From Alphaproteobacteria bacterium (GTDB lineage Bacteria; Pseudomonadota; Alphaproteobacteria; SP197): 33,360 bases of DNA. Where the stretch lies: contig JANQGO010000044.1 of the NCBI GenBank assembly GCA_028277285.1, positions 1 through 33,360 on the forward strand. Reading direction: 5' to 3'. How positions within the stretch are numbered: position 1 is the first letter of the stretch; the number at the start of each line of letters is the position of its first letter. Under the pieces are notes generated by a model that saw nothing but the letters and a program-made list of their open reading frames with translations, did no database searches and was not told where the DNA came from. Of the stretch, positions 1 to 7,938 are shown piece after piece. Position numbers and translations under genes: made by a program.

Positions 1-2
1 CC

Positions 3-569
3 GCCAGGGTCGACGGGTGCCGGGTGACCGGTCTGGAGCGCGACAAGGCGCTGGCCGCCCTGGCCGCCACCAACGCGGCGCTGAACCAGGTCGAGGTGCG
101 CGTCGACATCGTGACCGATACGCTGCCCTTTACGACATCGCCGGCGCTCGATGGGCCGTTCGACCACGTCATGACCAACCCGCCCTATCTGCCGATCGGG
201 CGCGCCAGGCGCAAAGACGATACCCCGCGCGACCGGGCCACGGTCGAAAGCGTCGATCTGGCGACCTGGCTCGGCTTCGCACTGGAACGGCTGCGCCCGC
301 GCGGTTCATTGACCGTCGTTCACCGCACCGATCGCCTGGACGTTCTGCTCGACGTGTTGTCGGGGCCGGCCGGCGACATCACGATCTTTCCGTTGTGGTC
401 AAGCGATGACACCGCCAAGCCGGCGCGCCGCGTCTTGGTGCGCGCGCGCAAGGGCGTCAATGCGCCGCTTCGCCTGCTGCCGGGCCTCGTGATGCACGGC
501 CCAGGCGGCGGTTTCACCAACGCGGCGGAGGCCGTCTTGCGCGACGGCAAGGCGCTCGCCTGGCCTTGA
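3..569 (+). CDS. Class I SAM-dependent methyltransferase (tRNA1(Val)-adenine-N6 / TrmN6-like), 5' end truncated by the window
   Basis: Frame is open to the window start (ARVDGCRVTGLERDKALAAL...). NPPY catalytic motif in 'HVMTNPPYLPIG', then 'LTVVHRTDRLDVLLDVL'. Stop TGA at 567-569. Confidence 0.8.
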   Translation, partial: ARVDGCRVTGLERDKALAALAATNAALNQVEVRVDIVTDTLPFTTSPALDGPFDHVMTNPPYLPIGRARRKDDTPRDRATVESVDLATWLGFALERLRPRGSLTVVHRTDRLDVLLDVLSGPAGDITIFPLWSSDDTAKPARRVLVRARKGVNAPLRLLPGLVMHGPGGGFTNAAEAVLRDGKALAWP

Positions 570-656
570 GTCCTGATGGTCTTGAGCCCTGATGGTCTTG
601 AGTAAGCAGCGCACGATCCCATGTCTTAGGATCGAAATTGAGAGGCCGGATCTGGC

Positions 657-1502
657 ATGAAGAAGTTGTTGTCGCTTATCCCGCTCCCTAAGTTCCTGCG
701 CCGCCGCGGTCAGATCGCCGTGCTGCGGCTGGACGGCGTCATCGCGCCGCGCGGACGCATGGGAAAGGGTGTTTCCATCGAAAGCCATGCAAGCGCGATC
801 GAACAGGCGTTCGGCGTGGCGCGCGCCAAGGCGGTCGCCGTTGTCATCAACTCGCCGGGCGGTTCGCCGACCCAATCGTCTCTGGTGCATGACCGCGTCC
901 GCGCGCTGGCGGATGAGAAAAAACTGCCGGTCTATGTCTTCTGCGAGGACGTGGCGGCATCGGGCGGATACTGGCTCGCCTGCGCGGGCGATGAGATCTA
1001 CGCGCAGCCCAGTTCCATCGTCGGGTCGATCGGCGTCATTTATTCCGGATTCGGATTTGTGGATGCCATGGCAAAACTCGGCGTCGAACGGCGGCTGCAC
1101 ACGGCAGGCACGCGCAAGAGCATGCTCGACCCGTTTCGTCCCGAGGATCCCGACGATGTCGAACGCCTGCGCAACCTGCAGGACGAACTGCATGAGGTCT
1201 TCAAGCAGCACGTGCGCAACCGGCGCGGCGGCCGCCTGAAGGGCGACGAGGAAGAGCTCTTCAGCGGCGCGTTCTGGAGCGGCCAGCGCAGCCTCGACCT
1301 GGGCCTTGTCGACGGCATCGGCGACGTGCGCACCGTCATGCGCGAGAAGTTCGGCGACAAGGTGAGGTTCAAGGCGGTGCATGTCTCCCGACCGCTGCTT
1401 TCCCGTCTGGGTCTGGGCTCGAGCAAGGTGGGCGAGGGGCTTGCCGAGGCGCTCGCCGACGAGGCCGAACAGCGCCTGACCTGGAACCGCTACGGACTCT
1501 AG
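657..1502 (+). CDS. S49 family serine peptidase (SppA-like)
   Basis: 281 aa; 'VVINSPGGSPTQSSLVHDRVRAL', 'EDVAASGGYWLACAGDEIYAQPSSIVGSIGVI' (catalytic Ser region) and 'GTRKSMLDPF' (Lys region) match the S49 family. Confidence 0.92.
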   Translation: MKKLLSLIPLPKFLRRRGQIAVLRLDGVIAPRGRMGKGVSIESHASAIEQAFGVARAKAVAVVINSPGGSPTQSSLVHDRVRALADEKKLPVYVFCEDVAASGGYWLACAGDEIYAQPSSIVGSIGVIYSGFGFVDAMAKLGVERRLHTAGTRKSMLDPFRPEDPDDVERLRNLQDELHEVFKQHVRNRRGGRLKGDEEELFSGAFWSGQRSLDLGLVDGIGDVRTVMREKFGDKVRFKAVHVSRPLLSRLGLGSSKVGEGLAEALADEAEQRLTWNRYGL

Positions 1503-1569
1503 ACTACCGGTTCCTACAACAAGGATTGATCGGCCGGCCGGTTGGTTCCCGCATCCTCTCACGGTATAA

Positions 1570-1815
1570 GTGAGACGGGATCGTGGGAAAGGGGTGGTCG
1601 TGGAAACGGCGAGCCTTATCATCGAGATCGTCCAGATCTATTTCTGGATCGGTCTTGGGGTCGCGGCCCTATTTCTGATTGTTGGCGTCGATCGTGTCGA
1701 GCCGGGCGCGCGTGGTTCTTATGTGTTCCGCGCGCTGCTGATCCCCGGCTGTATCGTCCTGTGGCCGCTGGTGCTGGTGCGCTGGTTGGCGCTCGAACGC
1801 GCGAGGTCGTCATGA
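1570..1815 (+). CDS. Small membrane protein of the redox operon
   Basis: 81 aa with two hydrophobic segments; stop overlaps the next start (ATGA at 1812-1815). Confidence 0.65.
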   Translation: MRRDRGKGVVVETASLIIEIVQIYFWIGLGVAALFLIVGVDRVEPGARGSYVFRALLIPGCIVLWPLVLVRWLALERARSS

Positions 1816-1973
1816 GGCGCGCGCATCGACGCGCCCACGCGCGCATCTGGATGACATTGGCCGTGCTGCTGCCGCTGGTCATCGTCGTCGCCATGGCGAT
1901 CCGTCAGCAGGGCCCCTTGGAGACCCGCGCCGAGCGCATTGAAGCGCCGTCGGCTGAGGCGGCTGACCCATGA
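1812..1973 (+). CDS. Small single-TM protein of the redox operon
   Basis: MRRAHRRAHARIWMTLAVLLPLVIVVAMAIRQQ...; starts inside the ORF-track entry 1542..1973; ATGA overlaps at both ends. Confidence 0.6.
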   Translation: MRRAHRRAHARIWMTLAVLLPLVIVVAMAIRQQGPLETRAERIEAPSAEAADP

Positions 1974-3028
1974 GCGTGCGCTACCAGCCGGTCTTGTGGA
2001 ACAGCAACAAGATCATCTACGACGCCGTTTTGTTGGTCGGCGTCTTCCTCTACATCTGGATGTTTCTGGAAATCGCGCCGGCCTATCAAACAACGACGCG
2101 GCCGGTCAGCGGGGCCATCTATAAGGCGCGCGCGTTCGGCTCGTGCGCGTTCCTGATGCTGAGCCTGATCTTGTGTCTGGGTCCGCTGGCGCGGCTTGAC
2201 CGGCGCTTCCTGCCGCTTGTCTATAACCGCCGCCATTTCGGCGTCATCACCTGCATCATCGCGCTGGTGCATGTCAGCTTCGTCATCGGCATCTATTTCT
2301 CGTTCAGCCCGTTCTTCGACAAGTACGTCGCGGTGCTCGGCACCAACACGAACTACGATCAGTTGCTCGGCTTTCCGTTCGAGGCGTTCGGCATCGTCGC
2401 GTTGCTGATCCTGGTCATCATGGCGGTGACCAGCCATGACTTCTGGCTCAGCTTCCTGACGCCGCCCTTGTGGAAGGCGATCCACATGCTGGTCTATGCC
2501 GCCTATCTGGCCATTGTCCTGCACGTCGCGTTCGGCGCGTTGCAGGCGGAGACCGGCCCGGTCCTGCCGATGATCGTTGCCGTCGGCGTGACGGCGGTGG
2601 TCGGTCTGCACCTGGCGGCCGCGATCGCGGAAAGACGGCGCGACCGCCGGGCAGCGACAAGCGCCGGCGAGGGACCGTGGCTGGACGCCGGCCAGGTCGA
2701 CGACATTCCCGACAACCGGGCGACCGTCGTGCCGCTGAACGAGGACGAGCGCGTCGCCGTGTTTCGTTACGACGGCAAACTCTCGGCCGTCGGCAATGTG
2801 TGCGCACACCAGAACGGGCCCTTGGGCGAAGGCCGTATCGTCGGCGGCTGCGTGACCTGTCCCTGGCACGGCTTCCAGTACAACCCCGCCGACGGCTGCG
2901 CGCCCGCGCCGTTCACCGAAAAGATCCCGACCTACCGCTTGAAACTGGAGGGGTCGCGCATCCTGCTTGATCCCAACCCGCTGGCGCCCGGCACCTATGT
3001 CGAGCCGGTGACGATCGGAGAGGCCTAG
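1970..3028 (+). CDS. Ferric reductase-like transmembrane domain fused to a Rieske [2Fe-2S] domain
   Basis: Multi-TM N-terminus with His in helices ('NRRHFGVITCIIALVHVSF', 'AIHMLVYAAYLAIVLHVAF'); C-terminal Rieske motif CAH-x16-CPWH in 'CAHQNGPLGEGRIVGGCVTCPWHGFQY'. Confidence 0.88.
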   Translation: MSVRYQPVLWNSNKIIYDAVLLVGVFLYIWMFLEIAPAYQTTTRPVSGAIYKARAFGSCAFLMLSLILCLGPLARLDRRFLPLVYNRRHFGVITCIIALVHVSFVIGIYFSFSPFFDKYVAVLGTNTNYDQLLGFPFEAFGIVALLILVIMAVTSHDFWLSFLTPPLWKAIHMLVYAAYLAIVLHVAFGALQAETGPVLPMIVAVGVTAVVGLHLAAAIAERRRDRRAATSAGEGPWLDAGQVDDIPDNRATVVPLNEDERVAVFRYDGKLSAVGNVCAHQNGPLGEGRIVGGCVTCPWHGFQYNPADGCAPAPFTEKIPTYRLKLEGSRILLDPNPLAPGTYVEPVTIGEA

Positions 3029-3030
3029 CC

Positions 3031-3816
3031 ATGGCCAGTTCTGACGACGACTTTTTCATCGGTTATTCACGCAAGGTGCCGCCGCGCCTGATGGCGTTCC
3101 TGGCGGCGGTCGCCGGCTCGCTTCTGGCCACCGCCGCCGTCGTCGCCTTCGCATTGGGCGCGGGCACGGCGGACCCCGGCAACGGTCGTTTCATCGGCGG
3201 CGCGGCGAACCTGCAGACGCTGACCGGCATTGTCGAGCTTGAGCCTTATCCGATCCTGCGCGTCATGCCGAACGGCGATCAGGAGGCGCGCGCCCTTCCG
3301 CTGACCGGCCAGGGCAAGTGGGGCGTCATGAACGCGGCAGGGCCGCTCGACGGGCAGATTGTCGATATCGAAGGTTTCTTTTTGAGGCGCGGCGATCTCG
3401 ACATGCTGGTCGTGCGCGGTGGCGTCAACAATATGAAGCTGACGCCGACGGCTGCGACGCTTTCCGTCGACCAGCAGAACTTCACGCCGGCGGCCGCTGA
3501 ATCCCTCGGCTACTGGCGCCTCGAAGGCGAGATCTGCGACGGCAAGTGTTATGCCGGCGCCATGCGTCCGGGCAACGGCCTGGCGCATCTGGCCTGCGCC
3601 GACCTTTGCCTGTTGGGCGGCGTGCCGCCGGTGTTCGTCACCACCGGCGAGATCGACGGCATGAATTTCATGTGGCTCGCCAATGCCGATGGCGGTCCGC
3701 TGCCGGACGCGTTCTACGATCTGGTCGCGCTTCGCGTCAGCCTGGAGGGCGAGGTCGAACGGCGCGACGACATCCTGGTCTTTAAAGTCGACCTGTCGTC
3801 GGCGGAGGTCTTCTAG
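3031..3816 (+). CDS. Membrane-anchored protein with a four-Cys motif, uncharacterised
   Basis: One N-terminal TM (RLMAFLAAVAGSLLATAAVVAFALG); 'GEICDGKCYAGAMRPGNGLAHLACADLCLLGGVPPVFV'; starts 2 bp after the previous stop. Confidence 0.75.
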   Translation: MASSDDDFFIGYSRKVPPRLMAFLAAVAGSLLATAAVVAFALGAGTADPGNGRFIGGAANLQTLTGIVELEPYPILRVMPNGDQEARALPLTGQGKWGVMNAAGPLDGQIVDIEGFFLRRGDLDMLVVRGGVNNMKLTPTAATLSVDQQNFTPAAAESLGYWRLEGEICDGKCYAGAMRPGNGLAHLACADLCLLGGVPPVFVTTGEIDGMNFMWLANADGGPLPDAFYDLVALRVSLEGEVERRDDILVFKVDLSSAEVF

Positions 3817-3818
3817 CC

Positions 3819-4040
3819 ATGGATTGGCTCGTGCGCATCGTCATCGCCGCGGTCGTCACCGTCGGGCTGGCCTATGCCGGCCATGCGCTGTGGACGCCGA
3901 TGGAAGACGAGATCAAGGGAACGTTCCTCAGCGACTTCAAATACCTGCCCATCATCCTTATCTTCTTTCTGGCGCTCTCGTTGCTGGATGTTGTCGCGCG
4001 CTGGCTCGGGCGGACGTTCAGCCCCAAATCCCTGGAGTAG
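3819..4040 (+). CDS. Small two-TM membrane protein closing the redox operon
   Basis: 73 aa with two hydrophobic helices; starts 2 bp after the previous stop. Confidence 0.7.
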   Translation: MDWLVRIVIAAVVTVGLAYAGHALWTPMEDEIKGTFLSDFKYLPIILIFFLALSLLDVVARWLGRTFSPKSLE

Positions 4041-4064
4041 GCGCCCCATTCCCGCAGTGATTCC

Positions 4065-4080
4065 AAAGGCCCTAGCCTTT
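4065..4080 (+). terminator. Possible hairpin terminator after the redox operon
   Basis: AAAGGC-CCTA-GCCTTT stem, flanked by CCCGC/GCGGG, followed by 'tatatttt'; weak T-tract. Confidence 0.35.
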
Positions 4081-4316
4081 AGCGGGTATATTTTGGTTGA
4101 TTCCCACAACCGAATCGCTCATATGGTCCAAGGGGCAGTTGTTGATTTGAAGAATTTGCGGTTTTTGGCCCAGATCGGACCGAAAACCGTTTGTTTTGTG
4201 GTGTATTGCACCTGAAAGTGACTGTTTCCCCACTTTTAAACTGGTTTGCCTAGCAGAACGTCCCCCGAGTCGTTATAGGCAAATCCCCCAAACGACTCGC
4301 GATGGGAGTGCTGGCC

Positions 4317-5507
4317 ATGCCGACCCAGAACCCGATTTTTATTCCGGGCCCGACCAACCTTCCCGAAGCGGTGCGCCGCGCGCTGGATGTTCCGATGGAA
4401 GACCAGCGGGCGCCCGACTTCCCCGATTTCACGCTGCCGTTGTTTGCCGACCTGAAACGCGTCTTCAAGACCGAGGCCGGCGAAGCCCTGATCTTCCCGG
4501 CATCCGGCACCGGTGGCTGGGAAGCCGCGCTGACCAATACGCTGTCGCCCGGCGACAAGGTGCTGACCAGCCGTTTCGGCCAGTTTTCCATGCTGTGGGC
4601 CGATATGTGCCAGCGTCTGGGGCTCGAGGTTATCACCGCCGACGTGCCGTGGGGCGAAGGCGTGCCGTTGGACAAGTTTGCCGAGATCCTGGGCGCCGAT
4701 AAGGGCCACGAGATCAAGGCGGTTCTGGCCTGTCACAACGAGACGGCGACCGGTGTTACCAGCGACATCCCCGGCGTGCGCCGTGTGCTCGACGACGCCG
4801 GCCATCCGGCTCTGCTGTTCGTCGACGGCGTCAGCTCGATCGCCAGCATCGATTTCCGCATGGACGAGTGGGGCGTCGACTGCGCGGTCAGCGGTTCGCA
4901 GAAAGGTTTCATGCTGCCGCCCGGCCTGGCGCTCGTCGCCGTCAGCCAACGCGGTCTGGAAGCCGCGAAGTCGGCCAAGCTGCCGCGCTGCTATTTCGAT
5001 TTCGAGGACATGCTGAAGCTCAACCGCACGGGCTTCTTCCCCTATACACCGGCGGTCGGTTTGATGCGCGGCCTGCGCGCCTCGCTCGACCTGTTGCTGG
5101 AAGAAGGCCTCGACAATGTCTTCGCCCGCCACTACCGCATGGCCGAAGGCGTGCGCCGGGCCGTCGCGGCCTGGGACATGGAGCTGGTCTCGGCCGGACC
5201 GCAGTGGCGCTCCGACACGGTCAGCGCCATCCGCGTGCCCGAGGGCGGCGACGCCACCGCCGTCATCGCCGGCGCCTATCACCGTTACGGTCTGTCGCTG
5301 GGTACCGGCCTGGCCGAGCTTTCCGGCAAGGTGTTCCGTATCGGTCATCTGGGCAGTGTCACCGAACTGATGCTGATCAGTGCTATTGCCGGTGCTGAAA
5401 TGGCGATGCGCGACGCGGGCATTGCCGTTGAGTTGGGATCGGGTGTCGCCGCCGCCCAGTCCTGGTACCGCCAAGACAGCGATACCGTTGCGCAAGCCGC
5501 CGAGTAA
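4317..5507 (+). CDS. sgaA: Serine-glyoxylate aminotransferase family (class V PLP enzyme)
   Basis: MPTQNPIFIPGPTNLPEAVRRALDVPMEDQRAPDF...; PLP-Lys region 'SGSQKGFMLPPGLA'. Start moved to ATG 4317, preceded by GGGAG; the ORF track starts at 4302. Aspartate-glyoxylate activity (BhcA-like) cannot be excluded. Confidence 0.88.
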   Translation: MPTQNPIFIPGPTNLPEAVRRALDVPMEDQRAPDFPDFTLPLFADLKRVFKTEAGEALIFPASGTGGWEAALTNTLSPGDKVLTSRFGQFSMLWADMCQRLGLEVITADVPWGEGVPLDKFAEILGADKGHEIKAVLACHNETATGVTSDIPGVRRVLDDAGHPALLFVDGVSSIASIDFRMDEWGVDCAVSGSQKGFMLPPGLALVAVSQRGLEAAKSAKLPRCYFDFEDMLKLNRTGFFPYTPAVGLMRGLRASLDLLLEEGLDNVFARHYRMAEGVRRAVAAWDMELVSAGPQWRSDTVSAIRVPEGGDATAVIAGAYHRYGLSLGTGLAELSGKVFRIGHLGSVTELMLISAIAGAEMAMRDAGIAVELGSGVAAAQSWYRQDSDTVAQAAE

Positions 5508-5559
5508 CAAGCCCGGTTAAACAGTGCCCGCCAACGATGCGGGTCCGGGGAGGGGACAG

Positions 5560-6738
5560 ATGGACATTCATGAGTACCAAGCCAAGGAACTCTTGGCGGG
5601 ATTTGGTGTGCCCGTGCCGCGGGGCGGGCTCGCCTATAGCCCTGAACAGGCCGCCTACCGGTCGCAGGAGCTGGGCGGCGAAGGCTGGGTCGTCAAGGCG
5701 CAGATCCACAGCGGCGCGCGCGGCAAGGCCGGCGGCGTCAAACTGTGCCGTGATCAGCACGAAGTCTGGGATGCCGCCGACGCGCTGCTCGGCAAACGGC
5801 TGGAAACGATCCAGACCGGACCGCGCGGCAAGCTGATCCACCGGCTTTATGTCGAGGAAGCGACGCCGTTCGACCGCGAGATCTATCTGGGTCTGGTGCT
5901 CGACCGCAAGTCGGAGCGCGTCATGGTTGTGGCGTCCGGGGCGGGCGGCATGGAGATCGAGGAGATCGCCGAGACGAAGCCCGATTCGATCATCCGCGCC
6001 AGCGTCGACCCGGCGATCGGCATGGAGGCGTTCCAGGCGCGCGAAATCGCCTTTGGCCTGGGCCTCGACACCGCGCAGGTCGCGCAGATGACGCAGATCC
6101 TTCTGGGCTGCTATCGCGCCTTTACCGATCTCGACGCGACCATGGTGGAGATCAACCCGCTCGTGGTGACCACTGACGGCCATCTCCTGGCGCTCGACGC
6201 CAAGATGACGTTCGACGACAACGCGCTGTTCCGCCGTCACAACGTCTCGGAACTGCGCGACAAGTCGCAGGAGGATATCCGCGAGCGCGACGCCGCCGAC
6301 CGTGGCCTGAGCTATGTCGGGCTGGACGGCAATATCGGTTGCATCATCAACGGCGCCGGCCTTGCCATGGCGACCATGGACATGATCAAGCATGCCGGCG
6401 GCGAGCCCGCGAACTTCCTGGACATCGGCGGCGGCGCCTCGCCGGAGCGTGTCACCAAGGCGTTCAACCTGGTACTGTCCGATGACGGGGTCGAGGCGAT
6501 CCTGGTCAACATCTTCGCCGGCATCAACCGCTGCGACTGGGTCGCCGAAGGCGTCGTGCAGGCCGTCACGTCGACCAAGATCGACGTGCCGCTGGTCGTG
6601 CGCCTGGCCGGCACCAATGTGGAACAGGGCCGCAAGATCCTTGACGAGAGCGGTCTGGATATCATTACCGCCGACACGCTGGCCGATGCCGCCGACAAGG
6701 CGGTCGCCGCATGGAAAGAAGCGAAGGGGAAGGGGTGA
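5560..6738 (+). CDS. mtkA: Malate-CoA ligase (malate thiokinase) beta subunit
   Basis: [65 protein letters not shown]-grasp/SucC family; pairs with mtkB. Confidence 0.9.
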   Translation: MDIHEYQAKELLAGFGVPVPRGGLAYSPEQAAYRSQELGGEGWVVKAQIHSGARGKAGGVKLCRDQHEVWDAADALLGKRLETIQTGPRGKLIHRLYVEEATPFDREIYLGLVLDRKSERVMVVASGAGGMEIEEIAETKPDSIIRASVDPAIGMEAFQAREIAFGLGLDTAQVAQMTQILLGCYRAFTDLDATMVEINPLVVTTDGHLLALDAKMTFDDNALFRRHNVSELRDKSQEDIRERDAADRGLSYVGLDGNIGCIINGAGLAMATMDMIKHAGGEPANFLDIGGGASPERVTKAFNLVLSDDGVEAILVNIFAGINRCDWVAEGVVQAVTSTKIDVPLVVRLAGTNVEQGRKILDESGLDIITADTLADAADKAVAAWKEAKGKG

Positions 6739-6742
6739 GACC

Positions 6743-7636
6743 ATGAGTATTCTTCTCGACGAAACGACACCGGTCATCGTTCAGGGTTTCACCGGCAAGA
6801 CCGGCACCTTCCACGCCCAGGAAGCCATCGACTACGGCACCAACGTGGTCGGCGGCGTGACGCCCGGCAAGGGCGGCACGACCCATCTGGGTAAGCCCGT
6901 CTTCAACACCGTCAAGGAGGCGGTGCGCGAGACCGGGGCTGCGGCCAGCCTGGTTCTGGTGCCGCCGCCGTTTGCCGCCGACTCGATCATGGAAGCCGCC
7001 GACGCCGGCATCAGCTTTTGCGTCTCGATCACCGACGGTATCCCGGCCCAGGACATGATGCACGTGAAGCGCTACATGCGCCGCTACCGCTACGAGAAGC
7101 GCATGCGTCTGATCGGCCCCAACTGCGCCGGCGTCATCAGCCCCGGCAAGGCGATGATGGGCATCATGCCCGGCCACATCTATGCGCAGGGTCATATCGG
7201 CATTGTCGGTCGTTCGGGCACGCTGGGTTATGAAGCGGCGTCGCAGATGCAGGAACTCGGCATCGGTGTCACGACCAGCGTCGGTATCGGCGGCGATCCG
7301 ATCAACGGCAGCTCGTTCCGCGACATCCTGGAGCTGTTCGAGCAGGACCCCGAGACCCACGCGGTCATGATGATCGGCGAGATCGGCGGTCCCCAGGAAG
7401 CCGAGGCCGCGCAGTTCGCCAAGGAGAACATGTCGAAGCCGGTGGTCGCTTACGTCGCCGGTTTGACCGCGCCGAAGGGCCGCAAGATGGGCCATGCGGG
7501 CGCCATCATCTCGGCGTTCGGCGAGAGCGCCGCCGAAAAGGTCGAGATCCTGAAAGAAGCCGGCATCGCCGTCGCGCCAAGCCCGGCCGAGCTCGGCTCG
7601 ACCGTCGCCAAGGTGTTGGCCGAAAAGGCGGCCTGA
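6743..7636 (+). CDS. mtkB: Malate-CoA ligase (malate thiokinase) alpha subunit
   Basis: MSILLDETTPVIVQGFTGKTGTFHAQEAIDYGTNVVGGVTPGKGGTTHLGKPVFNTVKEAV...GHAGAIISAFGESAAEKVEIL; SucD family, MtkB-type. Starts 4 bp after mtkA. Confidence 0.92.
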   Translation: MSILLDETTPVIVQGFTGKTGTFHAQEAIDYGTNVVGGVTPGKGGTTHLGKPVFNTVKEAVRETGAAASLVLVPPPFAADSIMEAADAGISFCVSITDGIPAQDMMHVKRYMRRYRYEKRMRLIGPNCAGVISPGKAMMGIMPGHIYAQGHIGIVGRSGTLGYEAASQMQELGIGVTTSVGIGGDPINGSSFRDILELFEQDPETHAVMMIGEIGGPQEAEAAQFAKENMSKPVVAYVAGLTAPKGRKMGHAGAIISAFGESAAEKVEILKEAGIAVAPSPAELGSTVAKVLAEKAA

Positions 7637-7651
7637 CGAAGCCAGCCCCCG

Positions 7652-7764
7652 CGTCCCGGGCTTGACCCGGGACCCAAGAACACGGAACGCCGCCTCGTCG
7701 GCGCGGAGGGTGCCGACACGCGCACGCCTGTGTTCATGGGCCCCGGCTCGCTGGCCGGGGCGCG
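7652..7764. repeat. Palindromic intergenic repeat, copy 1
   Basis: cgtcccgggcttgacccgggacccaagaacac...gtgttcatgggccccggctcgctggccggggcgcg; outer arms are imperfect inverted repeats. Confidence 0.85.
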
Positions 7765-7813
7765 ATATGGGTCGTGTGCTTGCCGATGGAGCGGCCTAGG
7801 TAAACCAACCTTA

Positions 7814-7926
7814 CGTCCCGGACTTGACCCGGGACCCAAGAACACGGGACGGCGCGGCGTTGGCGCGGAAGGTGCCGACACGCGCACGCCAGTGTTCATG
7901 GGCCCCGGCTCGCTGGCAGGGGCGCG
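7814..7926. repeat. Palindromic intergenic repeat, copy 2
   Basis: Same 113-bp unit offset by exactly 162 bp, about 9 mismatches by eye and no indels. Confidence 0.85.
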
Positions 7927-7938
7927 GGAGCGTTTTGT

